Notes: generated by a model from the sequence alone, not told the origin. Shown: positions 42,360 through 54,394, counted from the first letter of the stretch. The stretch: 64,000 nt of DNA from Rugalucina vietnamica (GCA_964017185.1 OZ024877.1:3388006-3452005), one strand, 5' to 3'. A program made the numbers and translations.

Positions 42360-42470
42360 AAATAAAAATTGGATCCCCGCCTATTGGGGCTGTGAGAAAT
42401 AGATGGGCTGCTTAGCTTATACGTTTCTGACTGACCATCTGATTACTAGTTTAACGTTAAGTTTAAGCCT
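42360..42470. repeat. Repeat shared with 51780-51930
   Basis: CCCCGCCTATTGGGGC, ATGGGCTGCTTAGC and TGACCATCTGATTACTAG match the reverse complement of 51790-51910. Probably the tail of the SINE-like family with ACGTCCCAGTCAACAGC. Nothing recognised in 41871-42359. Confidence 0.6.
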
Positions 42471-43030
42471 ACCTATGAAACTAGGTTCAAACCATTCATA
42501 CATATAACCCTTATGTGGGTGGCTATATACTGAGCAACACGATTATGACATGTTTTCGCATTTCAATGTAATGAAATTAAGTCTACCATGCATATACTTT
42601 TCAGAAATAGCCAATGAATAAGTTGGGTTCACATGTTTTGGGTTTTCTGAGCTCAAATCGGATAGTTCAAAACGGTTATGTTGGTGGCATGCGCCTCCTG
42701 AGAGATACTGGAAATCAGTTTTAACACAAGTGGCTTCTTTATGGATCGTGAAAAAAAATCATTTCTTGAGACGCATAACGCAGAATGTGACATCAAGATG
42801 TTGTGAGGGATGTCGATCGCCCGGCAATCCATATAATTCTGTGGAGACAAAGTTTATTTGATAACGTTCCAGTGTAAAACAAAAGAAATAAACCGATGTT
42901 GCGTTTTAAGTGGCTTAGTATATTTGAAGAATATTTTGGATGCCATGACATCCTAATTTTGTATAAAGTCTCATGAAATGGAGACATCGTCTCGATATGA
43001 CAATAGCTGTTGACTGGGACGTTAAGTATC

Positions 43031-44712
43031 ATTTCAAACAATTTAAAAATGAAAATATATTCTATTGGCCTTTATCTATGCTGATCAATGAACAAATGAA
43101 TTGGTTCGTCTGTTCAGTTGTTAGGAATCTTGATCTTGGGCTTGTTAGTACATCCCTCCTCTTCCAGGAGAACCACTTCGATGGACAACGTGTGATTTAC
43201 TTATGAGGCTTAATACTTGCACTTATATTGTGCTTGCTATCAAATATTTACCCATACACCACGGAAATCATGCAAATAGTTTCAGCTTATGTGCACTTGT
43301 ATAAACAAGTTCGTAACATTTCAGTTTGACTGGCTAAGTAAAGCAGTGCGTTTCATATTGAGAACATAGCAGAGTTCTCTAGAGGATGTCTCGATCTCAT
43401 GAAGGAATGATTAACGGGATAGCCCACTGTCGGAATCAGTCAGCTCTGTACAGTCCAGGAGAATAGCAGTGAACGCTATCACTTATTTTAAGGCCATTCA
43501 ACTTTGTCACACCCAATGAATTCTGAATTAACTTATATATCTTATCCAGAAATGGTTGTCTTATTTTGTTTTGTGACTCATATTTAAGGAGGCTCGATAC
43601 CAATTTTTGTTGATAAATAGATCTATAAGTTTTAGACAGCTTAAAATGTAGGTGGAATGCTACTCAAAAAGCAAAATATTTATGAGGGTATCCATGCTTT
43701 TTAAAAAGTTACTGATTTTCAAAATTGAGAAAAATATACTTTTTGAAATAGTTTCAATTTCATTTTTCACGGAAGAGATCTAAAATATGTAAACGGAATG
43801 TGTTCTAAACTGTAAATGTATTCACAAGCTACTTGCCAAATAACAAAATTGAAAGGTTAAAATGAATATATGCATTCTAGGGCAAAATACAATTTTTTGC
43901 AGAAAATATCTTTATTAAATTTTTGAACATATTTGTCTAGTACATCTCCCAGAATATACTTAGAATAACAAAAAACTGATTTTTTTTTAACATGGAAATG
44001 ATTATCAAATAAGATAATGTATAAATCGATAGGTGTTTCCACGCTTTTTAATCTGCTATAAGCATTTTCCCACACCTACCCTTCACAAAGATGCATATCC
44101 CGGCGTATAATCAAACCTCATTAAAATGTTTTCAAAAATATTTTTAAAGCTTGTTATGTATGGATGTTTAGATTCAAATATTGCCAATGTGATGATGCCA
44201 AAATCATTAAATTCTGATAAATGTTAGATGAGATATAAGGCCCAAACCACCACTTGTCGTACACCGCGATCATATAGTCCCGACAATTATATGCTACAGT
44301 AACATTTTAAAAGCTTCAACTTGAATGTAAAAAGTTATTATTTCCCTTTCAATACCGGCTGGATCTGAGTCAGATAAGGCATTCTAGTTAGAAAATTTAA
44401 AACATCTATTCAATTATCAACAATTTTTTAAATCAAAAAGAACAAAACAAGCAATTTTGATGCATTTTCATTTTCCATTCTTTTTACATCTACTATTGAA
44501 GGGATATGCAAATTTCTTCAACCGTATGATTTTCATCACAATATGTGTAATCTATATTAAATTATACAAATTTTTACAACAACCAAATAACGATAACTCT
44601 TGCTTTTTGAGCTCATTACAGTTGTCTTATTTATTACTATCGACAGTCCTTGAGCAAAAACAATACTCAATATTTTCTGGTTCTTTGTATTGTTGGATCC
44701 ACTTCATACTGA
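43031..44712. other. Intron, nothing recognised
   Basis: A TAGCTGTTGACTGGGACGTT SINE scrap ends near 43027. Beyond that, AT-rich sequence with no exon or known repeat. Confidence 0.45.
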
Positions 44713-45030
44713 TTAAACCTCGTACGTGTGGCCCGTATTATATAAGTACCAGACAATTAATCTAGCCGTCTTACCTGTCCTCTGGGCCGACATGATATCA
44801 AATCCAGCATCACGCCAGACCAGATAAGCCAGTCTAATGTGATAATTCTGAGTATTCATAAATATCATGGAAATTTTTCCCACAGCCTCTTCCAAAATTT
44901 TGTCTGACCAGTACCCATGAACAGCCTGCTCGTAAAGACTGCTCCACTGTGATTTGTCACAAGCATCAAGCAGATCCATCGTGCTTGGAAGCCCATACTG
45001 CTCCAAAACCTTATTTACATAAACAACCAA
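44713..45030 (-). pseudogene. Retroelement protein fragment
   Basis: Open frame of 105 codons. It contains VLEQYGLPSTMDLLDACDKS, then AVHGYWSDKILEEAVGK and NYHIRLAYLVWRDAGFD. The Y-G-L-P-S...W...V-x-x-Y-W...L-x-x-E-A layout resembles, from memory, the segment after the reverse transcriptase in some non-LTR retrotransposons. It could also be a host exon, but it lacks a convincing acceptor and the cysteine or propeller patterns of the gene around it, and the neighbouring exons already join in phase without it. Confidence 0.5.
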
Positions 45031-45452
45031 CTTTTAGATACTCCATCCTTGACAAGTATTTGTCCTTCAGCAAAACGCCGTTCAACCGAATCACTCCTTA
45101 AACCCCCCAGGGCACCTAACTAAAGGTGCGTTTATGAATTTCCCCCTCAACCTCCCCCGGAATTTGACCCGATAACATGCATAGACTGTTGCGTCTTCAG
45201 TTCTATCCGGAAGGTGCATTATCTGTTTAAGACAAAATTTATAAAACTGAATAATCTTTGCAATATCTTGTCTTCTGTCTAAGCGATCGCTCCCAGAGAT
45301 ATTTTGTTGTTTTTAAACTAAAATAAACTCGACCGTTTACTCTTAAATAAGATCAATCATATGATATGTCTTATTGTTATGGCTAAGATTATGATATCGT
45401 AAGGATAAGTCATGTCTTATACCGAAATTAGCCAACATCACAACATTCTTAC

Positions 45453-45595
45453 CTGTTACGTCAACTGCGATGCAGTGTACAGTGGCGGTAATTCCAGCTT
45501 CTATTACTTCAACATTCGAGCCATTGAAATCCATTTTAACTATATCATATTGAGTTCCGCTTGCTACTGATACCCGTATGAGGGCAAACAGAAAC
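45453..45595 (-). CDS. Beta-propeller A, blade exon (second visible)
   Basis: Internal exon of 143 bp, phase 2 to phase 1: acceptor CTTTGCAG before 45595, donor ACAG|GTAAGA after 45453. With the previous exon it reads G-FLFALIRVSVASGTQ, then YDIVKMDFNGSNVEVIEAG and TVHCIAVDVTG. I-V-K-M-D-F-N-G-S-N is a strong YWTD-repeat strand, and I-A-V-D-V-T-G opens the next blade. Counterpart of 3230-3390. Introns on both sides are 6-9 kb. Confidence 0.85.
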
Positions 45596-45659
45596 CTGCA
45601 AAGAATAAAATAAAATGCATTGTGTTTTTGTGATCATGTTAGTTCACCTCTGACTGACA

Positions 45660-46060
45660 TTGACCACTACTGAGAATCACGTGGTATTGTATACATAGAA
45701 ACCGATAAATGATCGATGACACACATTGCAATTGACGTCGAAGTTGATGTTAGAGGTTTGAATTTTCTCCTATAGCGTTTACTCGTTATCTTTTTTGTTT
45801 TCGCAAACAGCTCAGAAAACTGAATCAATAGTGATACTCCTTACTTACATCACAATAACATGAAACGTGTTTGCAAAAAAGAAATAACCAGGATTACTTC
45901 TAATCAATAAATGTTAATTTCTGCATTGCCTGCACCTATCTATCAGTCAAAAAAGTAAACGCTATATGAGAAAACTCGAATATCTCATCTCAATATCGGT
46001 GACAACTGCAATGTGCGTCAACGATGATTTTATCGGTTTGTATACATTCCGTACCTCGTG
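45660..46060. mobile_element. Family F inverted-repeat element, copy 2
   Basis: TTTTCTCCTATAGCGTTTAC at 45767 pairs with GTAAACGCTATATGAGAAAA at 45955. Outside these, CACGTGGTATTG...CATAGAAACCGATAAATGATCG also pairs loosely with CGATGATTTTATCGGTTTGT. Counterpart of 9886-10220, longer here. Confidence 0.7.
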
Positions 46061-46379
46061 ATTCTCATCTGTGTGATAAGCGTTTGCAACCATAAATAAA
46101 AACGAAACATGCCTAAGCAAGTATAAGCGTAGTATACGAGGCGATTTCCAGAAAACAAGATAGATACAAGATACAAATTTATTCGGCAAATTAAGCAAAC
46201 TACAATGCTTCTAGCCTACAAATACAAGAAGAGTAATGTACAACATATTGACACAGATAAGTGAGAAGCTTATGAACATATAATACATTAGAAAAAACAA
46301 AATTGATTTCAAATGTTTACATTTCATTCTCATTTCTTAATTTTGTTGCAAAATAAAGATATTTTGAAATTTTGAAAAC

Positions 46380-46600
46380 GTAAAATTAGGCAGTGATCAT
46401 AAATGGCGCAAACAGAAAAAAATTCCACTCCAAACACTGAGGTGGGAAAATTAAATTAACAATCAAGTACTTATACTAAGCAAACATATTGCAAGCCGAG
46501 GGGACAGCCATTTTCCCAATGCGTGGCCACGAGTTACCCAAACTTAATTAAGAATATGAAAACATACATACGGTGCTAACAGCACAAAAAATTAATACCA
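46380..46600 (-). repeat. Family A, diverged antisense copy
   Basis: GGCAGTGATCATAAATGGCG, AATTCCACTCCAAACACTGA, ACCAAGACATAAAACAATAA. Older than the copy it abuts at 46620. Confidence 0.8.
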
Positions 46601-47183
46601 AGACATAAAACAATAAGAAAAAGGTACAAGTAGGCAAAAACCAGGAAAAGACACAATCAGAAAACGATTCCCACTCCAAAAATCGAGATGGGAAAAAAAC
46701 TAAATTAACAATCAGGTACTTATACCATGAAAACATATCGTAAGCCGAATGAGCAGCTATTTTCCCAACATGTGGCTACTCAGTTACATAAACTTAAATA
46801 AAAATATGGAGACATACATAAGGCGCCAACAGCACAAAAAATAAACACCAAGACATAAAACGAAAGAACCACCACAGAAGTATCGCTTGGGAACGATCAG
46901 TAATATAAAATTAGTGGCGGGCTAAAATCGAATTTACCTCACAGCCATAACATCACAGTGGTTCACAACATTTACTTATTTGTTCGGTCCTCGTGGTGAA
47001 TCTCTAACTAATCATCAATGATAAACAAATTAATCATGATAACCGCCATGATGAATCAAAAACGAAGACTCACAGATGGAGATCCCTGGGCGCCAAATAA
47101 CTTACTGAAAATCACCAGTTGAACCCCGGTGGACTAAACAACAGACAAGAAGCTTCGGCCCCAACCAACTAAAATGCATAGCT

Positions 47184-47435
47184 TTAAGCAGGGGCCATCA
47201 TATAGTCTGACCCATGACTCACCGGCGAAGCATAGTAATCAACCATGATTGGGTTAAAAACTAAGCATGCAGACTGTCGGATAACATTTAAGTTATATCT
47301 TATACGTCTGTAACGTGTAATGATTTTTTCTGAACTGAAAGGAAAAATCTTTCCTCCTATAAGTTTCTTAAATTTGTAAACCAAGTCACATAAAATTCTG
47401 GTTCCGTAGAGGCCTTCACGTAAAGGCGTCTTCAA
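47184..47435 (-). pseudogene. C-terminal segment of the RT protein, decayed
   Basis: Reads GLKTPLREGLYGTRILCDLV, YKFKKLIGGK, KIITRYRRIRYNLNVIRQSA and CLVFNPIMV. It aligns with 19646-19963 but has lost PEFYG and the conserved A-A-F-F-N-C-T segment near its end. Followed by the conserved non-coding 3' region. Confidence 0.78.
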
Positions 47436-47454
47436 TCCAACATTATGATTATAC

Positions 47455-47640
47455 TAGTCTTTGTATCGACTAGCCTGCTGAAAGTTGAAAAAATACTGTA
47501 ACTCTCTTTGGCTCCATGTTGCCAAATCTAAAGGGTCACTGACGAGGCTTAAATAGCCGAAACCGCGGTATGTTCCATCACCTTTCTCGAAAATATGCTC
47601 ACTGCTCTTAAAGTATCTCAGTTTTATTTTTATTATCAAA
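47455..47640 (-). repeat. Family B copy inside the RT coding region
   Basis: Antisense: CTTTGTATCGACTAGCCTGC to AAAGTATCTCAGTTTTA. It separates S-K-F-Y-R-R-H-Y-L-I from the N-V-G-L-K-T segment, which are adjacent in the intact arrangement (compare I-E-L-I-S-K-Y-N-V-G-L-K-T at 19646). Confidence 0.8.
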
Positions 47641-48529
47641 TAGTGTCTACGATAAAATTTAGAAATTATTTTCGAAGTTTATGATACCAAAACTCCTGTT
47701 GGCGAAGTTTGGCCGTTTAACATTTATTTCGAACTTTGATGTCCGCTTCATGATTGCAGACTCTAGCGAACCTAATAAGTTGCGAAATGTATACACCTTG
47801 AGGGTCACGAGGCGGAACGTTACCATCCAAAAACGGAAAATTTACTATATCAAAATCAAAGTCATCGCGCTTATCATAAATTTTAGAAGAAACAAATCAA
47901 TTTGCAACTGAAAGATGTAAATCTAAGAAAAAGGCTTCGGTATCTGAGGTATTGGCTTTGCTCAAATGTAGTTCAGATAGATACATTTGATTGACAATAC
48001 GTTAAAAATAAGAATTGTCGATATTCAAAAGGTCATCAAGGTACCTGGAAGTCGAATTAAAAGCCTTGATAACATTAGCTTGATTATCATGGTTAAGGGA
48101 ATCCATGAAATCTCTTTCGTTGCAGCATAAAAAATAAATCTACGAGAGGTGCGCAATTTGTACCCATCGGAATTCCAACAAATTTGTTTATGGGCAACTG
48201 TAATAACAATTAAACGAAGCATTGGATGTTTCAAAAAATACAAGAAAGTGATCAATATTTCATTTAAAATATGAATGAATTAGTTATTTACATGCACTTA
48301 ATCAGTATAACATGATGTTCGACTCGGGGCCACACGTGAAAGTTTCCAGTTACATCGCCACATAAGTACTTTCCTTAACGAATAACATTTTATTATTTGC
48401 ACTCGACTTGCGATGACGCTCATTCAAAAGAGAATGTCTGTCCAGACACTTTATATAATTAGTTAAAAGAATAAGATTTAAAATATGAATAAATAAGTTA
48501 TTTACATGCACTTCATCAGTGCCACATGA

Positions 48530-48850
48530 TGTTCGACGCGGGGTCAGGTGATGAGGGTGAGGCTAGACGCCTGTATAATCGGTTTAAGTCCCCAGTAATT
48601 CTATAACAATGTGATCGTTCCAAGGCGATATTTCTGCTGTGGCTCTAATTGTTTTGTGTTTTCGAGTATAATTTTTATGCTGTTTGAGTCTTAGGTGCGT
48701 TTTCATATTTTTAGCTCAGTTCGGTTTACGAAATGTTTTCTTGGTATAAGTACCTAAGTGTCATTTTGGTTTTTTCCCACCCCTTGGTTTATGGAGTGGG
48801 AATTTCTTTCTGATTGCGCCATTTCCTGATCATTGTTTACTTGTACTTTT
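48530..48850 (+). repeat. Family A, older diverged copy
   Basis: GGTGAGGCTAGACGCCTGTA, TGTGATCGTTCCAAGGCGAT, TTTCTGATTGCGCCATTTCC, GTTTACTTGTACTTTTT. A CACTTCATCAGTGCCACATGATGTTCGAC block just before it (about 48507) duplicates 48294-48322. Confidence 0.82.
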
Positions 48851-48999
48851 TCAGTATCGGTCTTTACCTGATGGAGAAATTAAGAGCTAACTTATGCATT
48901 TTAAATTACATATGCTTGATTTACGCACTTTCATTGGTATCTGTAAGATCAGCGAGGATATTCTGAGAATTCAGAACTTTATTATCGGTTAAGATTCAT

Positions 49000-49210
49000 T
49001 TTCTAACCAATGTTTAATATATTTGGTCCCATTTAGATAATACTAGTCTTTGTATCGACTACCCTGTATAAAGTTGCAATATTTCAGTAATTCCCTTTGA
49101 CTCCATGTTGCCAAATCTAAAGGAGTTTGATAGTCGAAACCGCGGTATGGCCCATCCCCGTTAACATAAATGTGTTCGCTGCTCTTAAAAGATCTCAGTT
49201 TAAACTTTAT
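49000..49210 (-). repeat. Family B copy
   Basis: TTTCTAACCAATGTTTAATA, CTTTGTATCGACTACCCTGT, GAAACCGCGGTATGGCCCAT, GCTCTTAAAAGATCTCAGTT. Confidence 0.85.
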
Positions 49211-49429
49211 TCACAGATTAAGAAATGTTAGTGCGCAAAATTGATCCCATTTTCATGCAAATACCTATGTCTTTGCCTTATGATAATTAAATAACATGAA
49301 TAGTCACATGGCACTACAGCATAGCCTTAACACATTTCGGCAAAAATGATCCAACACAGGATTTTTGTTGAGAAACTAAGTGAAATGTAGGTCTACATAA
49401 GAATTTGGAGAACTGTAAAACTTTGGGTA

Positions 49430-49625
49430 CAAATAGGCAATGATCAAGATACAATCAGAAGGCAAATCCCAGTCCAAAAACCGAGGTTGGAAAAAACTTA
49501 ATTGACAACTAGGTACTTATACTTAGAAAACATATGCTAAGCCGAGTGAGCAGCTACTTTTTAATAGGCAGCACTCTGTCATCCGAACTTAACTAAAACC
49601 TTGAAAACGCACATAAAGAAGTATA
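49430..49625 (-). repeat. Family A, diverged antisense copy
   Basis: ACAAATAGGCAATGATCAAG, CAGTCCAAAAACCGAGGTTG, CTAAGCCGAGTGAGCAGCTA. Sequence 49626-50004 shows nothing recognised. Confidence 0.75.
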
Positions 49626-50004
49626 TAGTTGGGGAACCGAAATCGCGCATCTTGCAAAATGACAAAAAATTGCACCCGACTTTGATATGGCTGAATTTTT
49701 GTATATTGGTAGTTGATATCGAACCACTGTAAAGAAATACGCTGCGAATTGCATTTCGATAAAACAGTGCATTTTGTATGGAACGCCGTTGATGTGTCTA
49801 TAATAATTATCTTTCATGCACACTCGCTTTGTGAGAACGCGTATAATAGTGTACACTAATTTTGAACCTAGTACAATGCTCTTATCATCAAAGAACTTTG
49901 TGAGAACTAAAATGCAAAAAAAAATAAAGGTATGGGCAGCCGTTTGTCATCCAGACTTTAGTGAGCTGTTATATCAAGGTATTTTCAAATTTTAAACTTT
50001 GTTT

Positions 50005-51480
50005 ATAGCTCACATGAGCCGTCCGGCTCACACGTTGAGCTTATAGAACAGGCAAATACCCAACATTCGATCACCAATCAGTCGTCCATCCGTCGTCGTC
50101 CATCACTTTAGCTCACCTGAGCCGAAGGCTCATTCGGAGTTTATAGGATGGTACTCGAGCCGGCTTACGTCTGTGCCTCCGGCCATATTTACAAAGTTCT
50201 TTCCGAAACCACTTGACCAATCAAAGCCATATTTTATATGAAAATAAATAGTAGGCAATGATCAGGAAATGGACACAAACACAAAGAGATTCCAACTCCG
50301 AAAAACCGAGATGGGGAAAAAACAAAATCAACAATCAGGTACACATACTAAGAAAATATATCATAAGCCGTTTCCAAAAAGGCGGCAACTCAGTTACCCA
50401 AACTTAACTTAAATAATGAACACGTACATAAGGTGCTAAAAGCACAAAAATTCAAACCCAAGGCATAACACAATAAGAACCACCACAGAAATGTCGCCTT
50501 TGAACGATCAACTGGCGGGCTTAAACTAGTTTTACAAGATCCTAACCTCACCCTCAGTTTCTGCAGTGATTCACAACTTTTAGTTAATTGTTCGGTCCTC
50601 GTGGTAAAACACTAACTCGTCAATAAACTCGTCAAATTAATTTTATTTGAAGCATCTATAGGAAGAGGAACCATTTTGTATATAAATAATCCAGGTCACA
50701 TGACCAAGATGGCCGCCATGTCCATATATGGTTAAAAATCCTTCAAAACCTTCTCCGAAACCGATGAGCCGAATTCAAAGAAATTTGACATGAAACACTT
50801 AGGACTCAAGTACTACAATGTATATATAAATTATGACCCTGTGATGACCTTGACCTATTTTACGGCGAGGTCAACTTAGGTCGGATAAGCATTGAAATGA
50901 GGGAAAAAATTAAAATGCCATTTAAAGGGAAAATCTTGCAGGAAATGGGCAGTAGGACTGAATATCAATGATTCTGAACATAAAATTTGACTCCAGGGGC
51001 TCATTTGCCCCGACCTCTGTACAATATACATGTATGCAATATTCAAACATCATTTCCTCTGAAAGCGCTTGGCCAGTCAAAGCCAAATTTCATAGGAAGC
51101 ATCAATAGGAAAGCAGAACCAATATGTGTATAAAGTCCAGGTTACATTCCAAAGATGGCCTACATGCCCATATAATGAAAAAAAAGAAAAAAAAAACAAA
51201 AACAAAAAAAAAAACAAAAAAAAAAAAAAAAACTTCTTTTCTCCAGTGACCGTTCTCTCTAACTCTCAGGTGAACAGTCGTTGCTTGGGCTACTTGTGAA
51301 AGATCTTCTCCCTTGAAACTGCTTCGTCAACTTCAAAAGACGAAATTCATGTCGGGCATCCTTAGACAGGGAGAACCAGAAATTGCATACAGTGGCCAGG
51401 TCACGTAACCGAGAAAGACGTCATGTCAAGATAAACATTTAAAATTTTCTTCAGAACCATATTATAAATTAAATCGACTG
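50005..51480 (-). repeat. Family C element, antisense, split by family A
   Basis: Starts with hairpins TAGCTCACATGAGCCGTCCG and TTAGCTCACCTGAGCCGAAG, then CAAAGCCATATTTTATATGA. After family A (50250-50640) it resumes at AGCATCTATAGGAAGAGGAA, AAGATGGCCGCCATGTCC and CGAGGTCAACTTAGGTCGG, with a second partial unit to 51480 and an A-rich tract at 51179-51234. Confidence 0.8.
50250..50640 (-). repeat. Family A copy inserted in family C
   Basis: TAGTAGGCAATGATCAGGAA to GGTCCTCGTGGTAAAACACT. Flanks TATATGAAAATAAA and AATTTTATTTGAAGC rejoin to TATATGAAGC, so TGAA may be a short target duplication. Confidence 0.82.
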
Positions 51481-51553
51481 CAGTCACGCCACTTGAGGTT
51501 GATGGGAATTATATATGTATATAGAGAAACAAACAAAGCAGGATGTGTTGTAT

Positions 51554-51631
51554 GTTTGTTTGAATTGATGCTTTACGTCCCAGTCAACAGCTGTTTGTTT
51601 GAATTGATGCTTTACGTCCCAGTCAACAGCT
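51554..51631. repeat. Perfect 39 bp tandem duplication
   Basis: Two identical units beginning GTTTGTTTGAATTGATGC and ending CAGTCAACAGCT, inside a SINE-like sequence that continues to about 51930. Probably a recent slippage event. Confidence 0.92.
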
Positions 51632-51930
51632 AAGGTCATGTTGGGACGTTGTCTCCATTGTTTGGGACTTATACTCAAAGTGAGAATGGCATTACATCCA
51701 ACAAGTGTTTGAAATATAACCATCCAACTAAGCCACAAAAGGCTTATACGTATGGATGGTTTGACTTGAACCGCGTTTCCTGGGCAGGCTCAGACCAGAG
51801 CGGTTAACCAGTAATCAGATGATCAGTCATTAGTATATATAAGCTTTGCCTGGAGGCACAAGCAGCCCATTATTTTTCTTTAGGCCTCAACGGGCGGGGT
51901 CCCACTGACTTAACTTTTTCCTCTGAGTAT
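51632..51930. repeat. SINE-like sequence with GTCCCAGTCAACAGC head
   Basis: GGTCATGTTGGGACGTTGTC, then CAGACCAGAGCGGTTAACCA and GGGCGGGGTCCCACTGACTT. Its far part matches 42360-42470 in reverse complement. Confidence 0.6.
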
Positions 51931-52204
51931 ATATAGAGACAAAGAACAAAGCAGGATGTTTTTAGAGATTGATACAGCTTACTGTATTGTTTTTATCTAC
52001 TTTCTGCTTTTTCATGTTAAGTAACAGCAAAAAATAAAAAGGGTAATACACACACGGTATTTTTCCTCAACTTGACTCTCAGTTAATGCCGCAGGTTTGT
52101 TAAAAAGAAAACGTGATTATTGAATATAATACTCACAAACACCATTCTGACGATGCACGGTGTTCAAACTCATTAAATTTGTAGGACACAAAAATTATGT
52201 TAAA

Positions 52205-52975
52205 AAAAGGAACAAGTAGGCAAAGATCAGGAAAAGGCGCAATCAGAAAAAGATTCCCACTCTAAAAACCGAGGTGGGAAAAAACCAAACTAACAATCAG
52301 GTACTTATACCATGAAACATATCGTAAGCCGAATGAGCAGCTATTTTCCCAATAGGTGGCCACTCAGTTACCTTAACTTAACTAAAAATATGAAAACATA
52401 CATAAGGCGCCAACAGCACAAAAAAGTTTTATACACCAAGACATAAAACAAAAAGAACAACCACAGAAGTATCGACTTGGAACGATCAGTAACACAAAAT
52501 TACTGGCGGGCTTAAACCGGTTTTACATGGCCATAACCTCACCCTCAGCTTCTGCAGTGGTTCATAACATTTAGTTAGTTATTCGGTCCTCGTGGTGAAT
52601 CTCTAACTAGTAAATGAATCATCAAGAACAAACAAATAAATCATGATAAACATCCTGATGAATCAAAAACCAGGACTCACAGACTGAGTAAGCTGCCCGA
52701 CGATGGAGATCCCTGGGCGCCGAATAACCTACTAACTCCGGAGCAAAAGAAAAACACCAGTTGGACCCCGGTGGGCCAAGCAACAGACAAGAAGCTCCGG
52801 CCCCAACCAACTAAAATGAATAGCTTTATGTCGGGGCTATCATAGAGTCTGACGCCTGACACACCGGCGTGCAATTAAAGAAGGCAGCATAGTCATCAAC
52901 CATGATTGGGTTAAAAACTAAGCATGCAGACTGTCGCATAACATTCAAGTTATAACCTATACGTCTGTAACAAAA
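52205..52975 (-). mobile_element. Family A, long 3'-end copy with coding remnant
   Basis: Antisense from ACAAGTAGGCAAAGATCAGG through GAAGTATCGACTTGGAACGA, CGGTCCTCGTGGTGAATCTC, GATGGAGATCCCTGGGCGCC, GACAAGAAGCTCCGGCCCCA to the coding end. The most complete single copy of the 3' region, about 770 bp. Confidence 0.93.
52826..52975 (-). pseudogene. C-terminal end of the RT protein (truncated)
   Basis: YRRIGYNLNVMRQSACLVFN, PIMVDDYAAFFNCTPV and a degraded G-R-A-S-D-S-M-x-A-P-T end (QASDSMIAPT). 5' truncated, as expected of a retroelement copy made from the 3' end. Confidence 0.8.
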
Positions 52976-53020
52976 AAAGTGTCTTTTTGAACACTTTTGT
53001 GGGAAAACATCAAACACGTA

Positions 53021-53494
53021 TCAATCTGAATTCTTTTTGTTATTAATGACTTAAACGTAGTTAGAAATAAACATAAAATGCGCTTTCGAGCAATAAAAAT
53101 GCATTTTAGATGGACTCGGAGGCAAATAATTGTAGAGGTAAAATTGCAGAGTCGGGGCTCGCTCAATCAAATGTCTATAAAACGACAACCACTGCATGTA
53201 AAGAACCATCCTTGATACGATTGTTGATACAGATGTTAGTCATTATATCTGCCGAATTTTAGCCGATTTACTTAATTCTGGTAGAAGTTATTTGATAGTT
53301 TATCAATCTTATTTTTCACAAGTACCTAATGGGCTACCGTAGAAAAACGCCTGCTGTGTTGTTATGCAAGTCGATCGTGATTTCTATACAGTGGTTTCAG
53401 ATACCCCATATAATTACCTTTTCAACCATATACAATTTAGCCGTATTATTTTCGGGTGCAAGGGTTAGCCAAAATCTTCATTGGTTCCCCAACT
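53021..53494. other. Intron, nothing recognised
   Basis: Short open frames only. Confidence 0.4.
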
Positions 53495-54130
53495 AATAAG
53501 TAGGCAAAGATCAGGAAAAGACGCAATCGGAAAAAGATTCCCAGGTGAGACAAAACCAAGTTAACAATCAGGTACTTATACCATGAAACCATATCGTAAG
53601 CCGAATGAGCAGCTTGACTGATCGTTCCAGCGCGATACTTTTATAGTGGTTCTATTTGTTTTATGTATTTGAGTCACATCGTTTTGCTAACATCTGTTAA
53701 CATGTTATTCGTTGGTACTTATATTTTATATCTCTTAACATGATTTCCTTATTGCTTGTTTATATCTGTGTATATCAGAGCCACTGCGGAAGCTGAAGGT
53801 GAGGTTATGGCCATGTAAAATCGATTTAAGCCCGCGAGTAACAGTAACCTATTAGGAAAATAGCTGCTCATTCGGCTTACGATATGTTTTCATGGTATAA
53901 GTACCTGATTGTTAATTTAGTTTTTTCCTCACCTCGGTTTTTGGAGTGGGAATCTTTTTCTGACTGCGCCTTTTCCCGATCTTTTCCTACTTGCACTTTT
54001 TACAGGTACCTAACCTCACCCTCAGCTTTTGCAGTGGTCCACAATAGTTAGCTAGTTGTTAGGTCCTCGTGAGGAATCGCTCACTAGTCAATGAATCATC
54101 AAGGTCAAACAAATAAATCATGATTACCAC
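53495..54130. repeat. Mosaic of family A pieces in both orientations
   Basis: Antisense piece 53495-53615 (TAGGCAAAGATCAGGAAAAG), sense pieces from 53620 (ACTGATCGTTCCAGCGCGAT) to 53995 (CCTACTTGCAC), then antisense 54003-54130 (CTAACCTCACCCTCAGCTTT). Ends 25 bp from the donor of exon 54156-54366. Confidence 0.85.
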
Positions 54131-54155
54131 CATGATGAATCACATCAAAACTTAC

Positions 54156-54366
54156 CCATTTATAGGATCAATAGCAAAATCCTGGAAAGTATTTGTCGTA
54201 TGGTAAAGCTCTGTCACCTCACCATTGGTATCTATCACTCCGATACTGCCTATTCTCTGAGGATCTCCATAGAATGCACCGCTATAACCGGCAAAATATA
54301 CATCTCCTGTGGTTGTGTCTAGGGCCAAATCAGAAACCCTTGTGATTACTAGGTCACCGGAAGAAG
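54156..54366 (-). CDS. Beta-propeller A, blade exon (first visible)
   Basis: Internal exon of 211 bp, phase 1 to phase 2: acceptor TTTTCTAG before 54366, consensus donor AATGG|GTAAGT after 54156. It encodes S-S-GDLVITRVSDLALDTTTG, DVYFAGYSGAFYGDP, IGSIGVIDTNGEV, TELYHTTNTFQDFAIDPING. The V-S-D-L-A-L-D-T-T-T-G-D-V-Y-F-A opening and closing F-A-I-D-P-I-N-G are both YWTD/NHL-type blade starts. Counterpart of 3906-4080. It is the most 5' exon found; at least one more propeller exon and the protein start must lie upstream. Confidence 0.87.
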
Positions 54367-54394
54367 CTAGAAAACAAAGTTAACAGCAGTCAAT

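Larger units (their letters stand above)
46620..48260 (-). mobile_element. Degenerate reverse-transcriptase element (family A source type)
   Basis: On the minus strand, 48260 down to 47640 shows RT landmarks across several frames: FVGIPMGTNCAPLVDLFF (48141-48180 region), RYLDD-type S-R-Y-L-D-D-L-L (near 48040), F-F-L-D-L-H-L, YDKRDDFDFDIVNFPF, GVYISQLIRFAR and SKFYRRHY. After a family B insertion (47455-47640), the C-terminal segment (47184-47435) and then the family A 3' region follow to GTACAAGTAG at 46624. Frameshifts and stops make it non-functional. The RT class was not settled; YLDD is its catalytic motif. Confidence 0.82.

Noticed and set aside
44713-45030. An exon of the mosaic gene
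   Set aside because: No sushi or propeller pattern, no convincing splice sites, and exons 45453 and 38977 already join in phase. It is better explained as a retroelement remnant.
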